From contig CAYMPV010000004.1 in NCBI GenBank assembly GCA_964392305.1, positions 124,001-188,000 of the forward strand: a DNA stretch of 64,000 nucleotides. The letters run 5' to 3'. The translations under genes and the position numbers were made by a program. The stretch comes from JACKIC01 sp964392305. Its GTDB lineage: Bacteria; Planctomycetota; UBA1135; UBA2386. Below, one piece after another: positions 9,067 through 15,850 of the stretch (positions are counted from its first letter, which is position 1; each line of letters starts with the position of its first letter). The notes under the pieces are model-generated. The model had not been told where the DNA came from. It worked only from the letters and a program-made list of their open reading frames with translations, and searched no databases.

Positions 9067-10728
9067 TCACGATTGCGGCGCTTGCAACACACCCTGCACG
9101 TAGAGCAATCGGCTTTCGGCGACGCGGTAATCGAGCAGGTTGCGCAAATGACGATTGCGGGCCTCGCGCAGCTCCTGGTTTCGCCTCTGCACCTCGAAGT
9201 TCGTCGATGCCCCGACGCGCAGCTTGGCCTGTTCCGTTTCGAGGTTGCTCTCGGCGAGCTGCATCGATTCGGCGCTGGCACGGATGCTCTGGCGCAGACT
9301 GGTCAGGTTGCGCACCGCATCGCGGACCCCGGTCGTGACCAGCAGCGTGTCGGCGTGCAGCTGCCGCCGCAGCCGCTCGACGTCCAGCCGGGCCTGCTGC
9401 CGACGCGCCTTGGCGGAGTGATTGCCGATCGGCAGGCTGAACTCCAGGCTCACCGACCAGTCGGGGTAGTCGAGGTCGTAGGCGTCGGCGATCGCGCTGT
9501 CGAAGTCGTCGCGAGCGCCGTCGCTCGACCACGTGCCGACCAGGTCCAGCGACGGCAGGATGTCGCGTTCGGTCTGCAGTTGCACCACCTCGGCGGCGGC
9601 GATCGAACTGCGCAGGCTGCGCAGTTCGGGCCGTTGTTCGATCGCCCGATCGATGCACTGTTCCAGTTCCGGCAGCGGCGCGGTGTCATCGATGCCGATC
9701 GGGCTGGTCGGTCGCAGATTGGCGCGCCAGCCGCCCGGCTGGGAGCCGTCGTAGAGCAACACCCGCAGCACGTCCTCGCGGTTGCGGATGGCGTTCTCGG
9801 CGAGGATCAGCTCTTCGCGTCGGCGCGCGACCTCCGCCTGATCGGCGATGCGGTCGCGGGGGGCCAGCTCCTGCACCGCGATGCGCGCATCGGTGATGCG
9901 CAGCTGCTCCTCGGCGACGGCCAGCGCCGAGATCACGACCTCAAAGTTCTTGCGCGCATAGACGAGTTCCCAGTAGGCCTCGACGATGCGCAGCAGGGTG
10001 TCCTGGACCGCCTGCTCGTAGTCGTTGCGGGCGCGTGAATACTCGAAGCGCGCCGCGTCCACCGGCGCGAGGTTGTAGTCGCTCCAGGCGCCGCGCAACA
10101 ACGGCTGGCGGTAGCTCGCGGACCATTCGGCAGTGAACTGCTTGTCCGGGAACGCCGTCGAGCCGCTGGTCTCGAAGCGCGTCGGGTGGAAAGCGAGATC
10201 GAACAGGCCGCCGGTCACCACTCGTTGTCGCCAGCCGAGCGAGGCGTCGACCGTGGTGCGGTTGATCGAAGGCTGGAACTGGTTGCGTGTCGGCGACTCG
10301 GACTCGCCGTAGGTCGTGTTCGCGTAGAGCTCCGGCTCGAAGATCGCCTCGGCAGCCACGATGTCCAGCCGCGCGCGTTCCGGCAACAGCTCGGCGGCGC
10401 GCAGCGTGGCATTGTGGGCGCGCCCGACCCGCAGCGCGTCTTCGAGCGTGAACTCACGCACGATGGCCCCCGTGCGATCAGCCTCGAGATCCACTGCCGG
10501 CACCGCGGCCGGTTCCTGCGGATCCGTTTGCCCAGATGCCTGCCGACCCGGTTCCTGCCGAGCCGGTTCCTGCCGGCCCGGTTCCTGGGCGCTCGCCGGC
10601 CGCGGCTGAGCGGCTGGTGCTGCGGGTGGGGCCTGTTCTGGTGGTTGCTGCTGCGCCTTCAATGGGACGCTGGTCAGGAGGAACCCCAGGACGAACGCGA
10701 CGCGAATGCTGCGGGAGAAGCGGACCAT
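9067..10728 (-). CDS. TolC-family outer membrane efflux protein
   Basis: Trimeric outer-membrane channel of the TolC/OEP family, used by efflux pumps or type I secretion. Signal peptide at residues 1-25 (VAFVLGFLLTSVPLKA). Then comes an unusual linker of about 50 residues rich in Pro/Gln/Glu with repeated EPGRQ/EPARQ units, encoded by near-perfect 15-base repeats around 10540-10600. Residues from about 85 to the end carry two copies of the helical OEP pattern (LEDALRVGRAHNATLRAAE; long Gln/Arg/Glu helices; LEFSLPIGN near a beta strand). No inner-membrane pump partner is adjacent; the neighbours are the anti-sigma-like gene upstream and the HEAT gene downstream. Confidence 0.88.
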   Translation of the reverse strand: MVRFSRSIRVAFVLGFLLTSVPLKAQQQPPEQAPPAAPAAQPRPASAQEPGRQEPARQEPGRQASGQTDPQEPAAVPAVDLEADRTGAIVREFTLEDALRVGRAHNATLRAAELLPERARLDIVAAEAIFEPELYANTTYGESESPTRNQFQPSINRTTVDASLGWRQRVVTGGLFDLAFHPTRFETSGSTAFPDKQFTAEWSASYRQPLLRGAWSDYNLAPVDAARFEYSRARNDYEQAVQDTLLRIVEAYWELVYARKNFEVVISALAVAEEQLRITDARIAVQELAPRDRIADQAEVARRREELILAENAIRNREDVLRVLLYDGSQPGGWRANLRPTSPIGIDDTAPLPELEQCIDRAIEQRPELRSLRSSIAAAEVVQLQTERDILPSLDLVGTWSSDGARDDFDSAIADAYDLDYPDWSVSLEFSLPIGNHSAKARRQQARLDVERLRRQLHADTLLVTTGVRDAVRNLTSLRQSIRASAESMQLAESNLETEQAKLRVGASTNFEVQRRNQELREARNRHLRNLLDYRVAESRLLYVQGVLQAPQS

Positions 10729-10817
10729 GCCGGAAGGTGGCGGAAGTGGCCCTCTGCTAACCGACCCTGCCGGTCAAACCCAGGGAAAAGCCCGTGGCAG
10801 CGGCGTCTCCGCCGGGC

Positions 10818-12353
10818 TCACTCCCCCAGTCCGCCGGTCAGTCGCGCCACTTCCTGCAAGAACTCACCGCGCGGCGCCGCGTAGGTCGCGGCCAGGCACA
10901 CGCTGAGCTCGGCCCGCGCACGCATCGCGGTGGGCCGCGGCAACGCCGCCAACGGGCGCAGCTGCCACTGCAGTTTGGTGTAGCCACTGCGGCCCGGCTC
11001 CATGCCCCACGCAAGTTGCTGCACGGTGACGAAGTCCGGGGCCAGGCTCACCGGCTGCCAACGCCGCAGGTGCCGCTCGAAACGGTAGCGTTCGAGTTCG
11101 TCGAGCAGGTCCGCGCCGCCGTAGACGACCGCCGCGAAACACTCGGGACCGTCGGCGCCACGATCGATGCGCTCCTGCAAGCTGCCGAGCAAGAGGCTGC
11201 GAACCAGCTCGCAGCGCTCGGCATCGAGCCCGAACGCGGGCAACTGGCGGAACACCCGCATCGCCTCGCCGACGACGGCCGCGGGCATCGTGCCCGCCAA
11301 CAGGTCCGGACGGCCACGGCGCCAGGCTTCGGCGGGCGACAGCACGTCCTCGAGCAACCGCCGACCCTGCGCGGAAACGACGGCGAGGTGCTGCCCCGAA
11401 ACCGCGGCGACTTCGACCAACGCGCTCAGTGCAGCCACCGAATCCGCGACGGTCGCGCCGCCGAGTCGATCGACCATCCACTGGCTGCCGGCAGCCACCG
11501 CGTCGGCGCGCTCTGCGGAAGTCGGCCCCGCCGCCAGCAGCGCCCGCACGACCCAGGCGACGTCGGGCAACGACGGCTCCGCTTCGAACGGCACGGCTCG
11601 GAACCTCTCCAGCAGCTCGATCGCCAACTCGTCGGCGAATTGCTGCACCCGGCGGTCTGCCGCCGCCAGGCCCCCTTGGCTACGCAGCGCCTGTTCCCGC
11701 ACCTCACTGCGCGCGCGAACCTCGTGGTCGAGCCGCATCAGCGCCACCGTGTTGCGCGGATCGAGCCAGCGCCCCAGCCGGTCGCGGCCGGGCGACAGCG
11801 CGTTGTTCAAGGCCTCACGCAGCTGACCGCTGCCCTCGACCTCGAACCGGTCCCGCATCGCTTCGACGGTGTTCGCGAACGCGGTCTGCGTGCGCACGGG
11901 CACGGTGCCACCGGTGCCGCCAACCGTCTCGGCCGGCTCGGCATCGACCGGGATCGTCAACGACAAGGCCGCGACCGCCGAATCGGCGCCGCGGCGCGAC
12001 AGGGGATCGGTCCACACCAGCGCCGCGAACGCCACCGTCGCGGCCGCGGCGACGATCAACCAGGGCCGTTGCAGCAGCGGCACTCGCCGCGGCACCCGCT
12101 GTTCTGCGCGTCGCATCACACCGCGCAGCATGGCGCCGTAACGAGCACTCGGCTCGATGCGCAGTTCCCGCCAGCGCTCGAGGAAAGCGACCTCCTCGGC
12201 CAGTTCGAACAGCAGCGTCGGTTCTTCCGTGGCGCGCGCCCGCAACGCATCTTCAGCGGCGCGATCCGACGCGCCGAGCGCAGCGTCCAGCGGCGTGCAG
12301 TCCGACGTGCGGTCGGGTTCGCGATCGTCGTACGGATTGGCCAGCGAACTCAC
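10818..12353 (-). CDS. Membrane anti-sigma-factor-like protein with large extracytoplasmic domain
   Basis: 511 residues: a cytoplasmic N-terminal part of about 96 residues, one transmembrane helix at about 97-114 (WLIVAAAATVAFAALVW), and a 390-residue predicted extracytoplasmic region that I do not recognise but that looks largely helical. It starts at GTG 12353 overlapping the sigma-factor stop (GTGA), the usual arrangement for an ECF sigma/anti-sigma pair. No zinc-binding HxxxCxxC of the ZAS type is seen in the cytoplasmic part, so the anti-sigma role rests on topology and context. A site-2 protease of the class that processes such proteins is encoded at 1723-3582. Confidence 0.6.
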   Translation of the reverse strand: MSSLANPYDDREPDRTSDCTPLDAALGASDRAAEDALRARATEEPTLLFELAEEVAFLERWRELRIEPSARYGAMLRGVMRRAEQRVPRRVPLLQRPWLIVAAAATVAFAALVWTDPLSRRGADSAVAALSLTIPVDAEPAETVGGTGGTVPVRTQTAFANTVEAMRDRFEVEGSGQLREALNNALSPGRDRLGRWLDPRNTVALMRLDHEVRARSEVREQALRSQGGLAAADRRVQQFADELAIELLERFRAVPFEAEPSLPDVAWVVRALLAAGPTSAERADAVAAGSQWMVDRLGGATVADSVAALSALVEVAAVSGQHLAVVSAQGRRLLEDVLSPAEAWRRGRPDLLAGTMPAAVVGEAMRVFRQLPAFGLDAERCELVRSLLLGSLQERIDRGADGPECFAAVVYGGADLLDELERYRFERHLRRWQPVSLAPDFVTVQQLAWGMEPGRSGYTKLQWQLRPLAALPRPTAMRARAELSVCLAATYAAPRGEFLQEVARLTGGLGE

Positions 12354-13084
12354 GCCCCGCCTCCGTGGCGACGCCGGCCATCGGCATCGCGACCAGCCCG
12401 ACGCTGCGCCTGCTGGTTGTCGCTCGCGACCATCGCTTCCTTGAGGGCGGCCACCGAGTTGTGCATGCGCGACTTGACCGTGCCGACCGGAATGCCCAGC
12501 AGCTCGCTGATCTCCGCGTACGGCAGCTGCTGGTAGACGGCCAGTTCGAAGACGATGCGGTGCGGTTCGGTCAGGCGCTCGAGCGCGCGCCGCAACACGA
12601 CCTTCTCTTCGGCGTCCGCCACCTGCTGGGCCGGCGTCGCTTCATCGCTGGCGTATTCACGCTTGGGCCCCTCGTCTTCGTCGGGCAACATCGCCTGATC
12701 GTACGAGTAGAAGCGCGGGCGCGGTCGGGCCTGGCGGTAGTGGTCGATCCAGAGGTTGGTGGCCACGCGATAGACGAAGGTCACCAACTTGCCTTCGGGT
12801 CGGTAGCGTTTGCTGCCCAGCAGCAACTTCAGGAACAGGTCCTGGGCGAGGTCCTCGGCGCGATCACGATCCCAGCACAGGCGGTAGAAGAACTGCACCA
12901 TGCGGTCGCGATAACACTCGACCAGCTGGCGGAAGGCCTGCGCGTCACCCTCCTGGTAGCGGGCCAGGTAGTCGACTTCTCGCGGGTTCGGTAGCGGAGT
13001 GATCACGCGCACGCCAAGGGATGGAACCGGACTGGTTTGGGACGAGGACCGGGACCGGCGCAGCAACGGGCCTGGCCCAGACAC
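12350..13084 (-). CDS. ECF-type RNA polymerase sigma factor
   Basis: Sigma-70 family regulator with regions 2 and 4 only. Region 2 runs from about residue 38 (YLARYQEGDAQAFRQLVECY) through the core-binding helix DRAEDLAQDLFLKLL and the -10 recognition segment (FVYRVATNLWIDHYRQ). After an acidic linker of about 40 residues comes region 4 with RALERLTEPHRIVFELAVYQ and the helix-turn-helix (YAEISELLGIPVGTVKSRMH). It ends in a basic Arg/Gly tail. The start at GTG 13084 is 3 bases past the tsaE stop, although GTG codons further in are possible. Probably held by the anti-sigma-like protein encoded immediately downstream. Confidence 0.9.
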   Translation of the reverse strand: MSGPGPLLRRSRSSSQTSPVPSLGVRVITPLPNPREVDYLARYQEGDAQAFRQLVECYRDRMVQFFYRLCWDRDRAEDLAQDLFLKLLLGSKRYRPEGKLVTFVYRVATNLWIDHYRQARPRPRFYSYDQAMLPDEDEGPKREYASDEATPAQQVADAEEKVVLRRALERLTEPHRIVFELAVYQQLPYAEISELLGIPVGTVKSRMHNSVAALKEAMVASDNQQAQRRAGRDADGRRRHGGGA

Positions 13085-13087
13085 GGT

Positions 13088-13582
13088 TCAGGCCTCGGCG
13101 CCCATCTTCGGCATTTCCTGCAGCCACGCATAGTCTTGCGGCCGCGTCGCCTCGAACCCGAGCCGCCGCCCCCCGCCCGGCTCCGTGGTGAACGTCACCC
13201 ACAAGGTGTTGCCGGGAAGCATGTTCCGCATGCGATCCGCCCATTCCACGGCGACTACGGCGGCGCGATCGTGCAGGTAGTCGAGCCCGCCGTCGGCGAG
13301 GAAGCCCTCGAGCTTGGCCGGCAGGTAGGCGTCGGCGTGCACCAGCGGCGTCGGCCCGGGGTGTTCGACGACCAGCAGGTAGGTCGGGCTGGCGACGGCA
13401 TCAGGGTCTTCGAGCCGCAGGCCCCTGGCGAGGCCGCGCACCAATGTGGTCTTGCCGGCCCCGAGGTCACCCACCAGACCGAGCACGTCGCCGGCCCGCA
13501 GCCGACCACCGAGCCACTCACCGAGGCGTTCGGTGGCGGCCGGGTCGGGCGGCAGGACGACGCTGTGCACCGGTGAGATCAT
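13088..13582 (-). CDS. tsaE: tRNA threonylcarbamoyladenosine biosynthesis ATPase TsaE
   Basis: P-loop ATPase that works with TsaD and TsaB to make the universal t6A37 tRNA modification. 164 residues is the family length. The Walker A motif GDLGAGKT is at residues 38-45, followed by SPTYLLVVEH (switch region), HADAYLPA and VVAVEWADRM, all typical of TsaE. The first 65 bases of the gene overlap the 3' end of thiL, and the downstream sigma factor starts three bases after its stop, so it sits in a tight minus-strand operon. Confidence 0.93.
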   Translation of the reverse strand: MISPVHSVVLPPDPAATERLGEWLGGRLRAGDVLGLVGDLGAGKTTLVRGLARGLRLEDPDAVASPTYLLVVEHPGPTPLVHADAYLPAKLEGFLADGGLDYLHDRAAVVAVEWADRMRNMLPGNTLWVTFTTEPGGGRRLGFEATRPQDYAWLQEMPKMGAEA

Positions 13583-14543
13583 GTTCGAAACCCGTCAGCG
13601 CGAGTTGTTCTCGCCGCCCGTCGCCGTGCCGCAGCCAGATGCCGGCCGTGTCGAGCACGCGGCCGATCGGCCGGCGCGCGCGCCCCGTGAGCGGGCCACC
13701 ATCGGCAAGTTCACCGGGTGCCTGACTCCAGAGCAAGACGTGATCTTCGCCATCACCGAGCGCGCGACGCAGCGCCGCCTCGCGCCGGTGGCCGGCCAGC
13801 CGCCGCGCCGCGGCCCGGATCGGCACGGCGGTGGCATCCAGTTCGGCGCCCGCGCAACCGCTGGCCAACAACATCGTATGCAGGTCCAGCACCAGTCCGT
13901 CGCTGACGTCGAGCGCCGCGTGCACCCGCCGCTGCCGCGCCAACCAGACACCCTCGGCCAGCGGCGGCACGAAACGCAGGTGATGGCCGGCGATCGATCC
14001 CCCCAACGGGCCGGTCACGTGCAACGTGTCGCCGGCGCGAGCCGTAGAGCGCAACAGTGCACGGCCCGGCAAGTGGCCGATCGCCGTGGTCGTCACCACC
14101 AGCGGCCCCGGTCCGACGGCCACGTCCCCGCCGACGATCACGCAGTTGGCCGCAACCGCGGCGGCGCGCAGGCCGTGGAACAGCTGCCGCCGGGCGCCGA
14201 TCGACAGGTCGCGCGGCAACACCACGGAAACCAGCAGGTGGTCCGGCACGGCTCCCATCGCCGCCAGGTCAGCCAGGTTGCGATTGACCGCTTTGCGGCC
14301 CACGAGGCGCAGCGGCGTGTCGGGGGCGAAGTGCACCCCGCCGACCACCGGGTCGCAGCAGACCACGCTGGCCCGGTGCCGATCGGCGAGCACGGCCGCA
14401 TCGTCACCGATGCCGACCAGGACGTCGGCCCGCCCGGGCAGGAACCTCGCCAGCCACGAGGTGAAGGCACGCTCACCGCGGCTTCTCGTAACGGCCGGGG
14501 TGCTTCGCCTCGTCGTCGATGTCTTCGGGCCACGCGCCGTCAT
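13518..14543 (-). CDS. thiL: Thiamine-monophosphate kinase
   Basis: ATP-dependent kinase making thiamine diphosphate from thiamine monophosphate (PurM/ThiL fold). Family motifs are the magnesium loop GIGDDAAVL, PVVGGVHFAPD, AVNRNLADLAAMGA, IVGGDV, LDVSDGLVLDL and GEDHVLL (the GEDYEL position). ATG 14543 is preferred; the frame is open to 14621, but that stretch is occupied by short tandem repeats. The C-terminus extends about 20 basic residues beyond the normal end and this extension overlaps tsaE by 65 bases, suggesting recent loss of an earlier stop. A thiE-like gene lies 7 kb away on the same strand, separated by the pst genes. Confidence 0.9.
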   Translation of the reverse strand: MTARGPKTSTTRRSTPAVTRSRGERAFTSWLARFLPGRADVLVGIGDDAAVLADRHRASVVCCDPVVGGVHFAPDTPLRLVGRKAVNRNLADLAAMGAVPDHLLVSVVLPRDLSIGARRQLFHGLRAAAVAANCVIVGGDVAVGPGPLVVTTTAIGHLPGRALLRSTARAGDTLHVTGPLGGSIAGHHLRFVPPLAEGVWLARQRRVHAALDVSDGLVLDLHTMLLASGCAGAELDATAVPIRAAARRLAGHRREAALRRALGDGEDHVLLWSQAPGELADGGPLTGRARRPIGRVLDTAGIWLRHGDGRREQLALTGFEHDLTGAQRRPAARPGRHRTPR

Positions 14544-14576
14544 GCCCGCAGCATCCCCCGCCCGCGCCAGCACTGC

Positions 14577-14646
14577 CACAGTGTCTTGACCGCAGTGTCT
14601 TGACCGCAGCGTCCTTACCAACGCGTCCCTACCACCGTGTCAGCCC
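14577..14646. repeat. Five degenerate 14-bp tandem repeats upstream of pstS
   Basis: Units start at 14577, 14591, 14605, 14619 and 14633. The first two are CACAGTGTCTTGAC and CGCAGTGTCTTGAC; the others diverge (CGCAGCGTCCTTAC, CAACGCGTCCCTAC, CACCGTGTCAGCCC). A further out-of-phase match, CACGCTGTCTTAAC, lies at 14677-14690. The core TGTCTTGAC/TGTCTTAAC resembles half of a Pho box (CTGTCAT-like), but the 14-bp period differs from the classical 11 bp. It sits between the divergent thiL and pstS starts, so it may be an operator or simply slippage repeats. Confidence 0.6.
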
Positions 14647-14766
14647 GCGGCTTCACGCCGCCGGCGTCCAACTCTCACGCTGTCTTAACGGAACGTTCAT
14701 TCAGGGCTCTCTACTTCTCCCGTCGCGAGTCCCAGAGCGGCTCGCCGAACCGCAGAGAACCTGAAC

Positions 14767-15762
14767 ATGATCAACACGCTTTCCCGCCTCAGCGCCAGTC
14801 TGCTCGCCGTTGCCGCCTTCGGCCTGCCGGCACTTTGCCAGAACACCCAGGACGCCGCGGTCAAGGTCGACCGCACCCTGCCGACCTACGGCCCGACCTC
14901 GGGCGTCGCCGGCAGCCTCAAGAGCGTCGGCTCGGACACGATGAACAACGAGATGACGTTGTGGGCCGAAGCGTTCGCCAAGCACTATCCGAACGTGAAG
15001 ATCGAGATCGAGGGCAAGGGCTCGACCACGGCGCCGCCGGCGCTGATCGAGGGCACCTCGTCGTTCGGCCCGATGAGCCGGGCGATGAAGGAAGCCGAGA
15101 TCGACGCGTTCGAGAAGAAGTTCGGCTACAAGCCGACCGCGATCGCCACCAGCATCGACATGCTGGCCGTCTACGTCCACAAGGACAACCCGATCCAGTC
15201 GCTGACCCTGCAGCAGGTCGACGCGATCTTCAGCAAGACCCGCAAGGGCGGCGCCGACAAGGACGCCGTGACCTGGGGTGACGTCGGCCTGACCGGCGAG
15301 TGGGCCAACCGCCCGATCAGCCTCTACGGCCGCAACTCGGCCTCGGGCACCTACGGCTACTTCAAGGAGCACGCGCTGTTCAAGGGCGACTTCAAGGACT
15401 CGGTCAAGGAGCAGCCCGGCAGCTCGGCAGTGGTCCAGGGTGTCGCCGGCGACCTCGCCGGCATCGGCTACTCGGGCATCGGCTACAAGACCGCCGACGT
15501 GCGCGCCGTGCCGCTGGCCAAGGACGCCAAGAGCAAGGTGGTCGAAGCGACCCCGGACAACGCCTACACCGGCGAGTACACGCTGGCGCGTTTCCTCTAC
15601 CTGTATGTCAACCACAAGCCGGGCTCGCAGATGGACCCGCTGCGTCGCGAGTTCCTGCGTTACGTGCTGAGCAAGGAAGGCCAGACCGACGTGGTCAAGG
15701 ACGGCTACTTCCCGCTCACCGGTCGCCTGGCCCAGCAGCAGCTCGCCAAGGTCGGTCTGTGA
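14767..15762 (+). CDS. pstS: Phosphate ABC transporter substrate-binding protein PstS
   Basis: Periplasmic high-affinity phosphate-binding protein feeding PstCAB. 331 residues with a signal peptide (LSASLLAVAAFGLPALC, cleavage near LCQ; the Cys lacks a convincing lipobox). Binding-site signatures are VGSDTMNNEMTLWAEAF, IEGKGSTTAPPALIEG, FGPMSRAMKEAE, SIDMLAVYVHKDNP and YGRNSASGTYGYF. This is the PstS subclass common in proteobacteria and planctomycetes. It is first in the pst operon, 89 bases before pstC, with a hairpin in between that could favour pstS mRNA. Upstream tandem repeats may regulate it; a classical Pho box was not found. Confidence 0.93.
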   Translation: MINTLSRLSASLLAVAAFGLPALCQNTQDAAVKVDRTLPTYGPTSGVAGSLKSVGSDTMNNEMTLWAEAFAKHYPNVKIEIEGKGSTTAPPALIEGTSSFGPMSRAMKEAEIDAFEKKFGYKPTAIATSIDMLAVYVHKDNPIQSLTLQQVDAIFSKTRKGGADKDAVTWGDVGLTGEWANRPISLYGRNSASGTYGYFKEHALFKGDFKDSVKEQPGSSAVVQGVAGDLAGIGYSGIGYKTADVRAVPLAKDAKSKVVEATPDNAYTGEYTLARFLYLYVNHKPGSQMDPLRREFLRYVLSKEGQTDVVKDGYFPLTGRLAQQQLAKVGL

Positions 15763-15768
15763 TCCAGT

Positions 15769-15805
15769 AGCGAAGGCGACGGGGCCGAACCGGCCCTTCG
15801 TCGCT
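15769..15805 (+). terminator. Hairpin in pstS-pstC gap, probable attenuator or mRNA 3' stabiliser
   Basis: Inner stem GGGCCG/CGGCCC (15782-15787 with 15791-15796) around a 3-base AAC loop, and an outer stem AGCGA/TCGCT (15769-15773 with 15801-15805). No T-run follows. Such a structure right after pstS commonly makes the binding protein more abundant than the permease; that role is inferred. Confidence 0.5.
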
Positions 15806-15850
15806 TCTGACGCGCGCGGGACCGGGTGGCCCTGCGCAACACCAGCGCCC

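Noticed and set aside
7333..10038. A 901-codon plus-strand frame across the HEAT and TolC genes
   Set aside because: Crosses two recognised genes and the gap between them and has no domain; an antisense artefact.
14670..14705. Classical Pho box upstream of pstS (CTGTCTT ... CGTTCAT)
   Set aside because: Half-sites are 14 bases apart instead of 11 and poorly matched.
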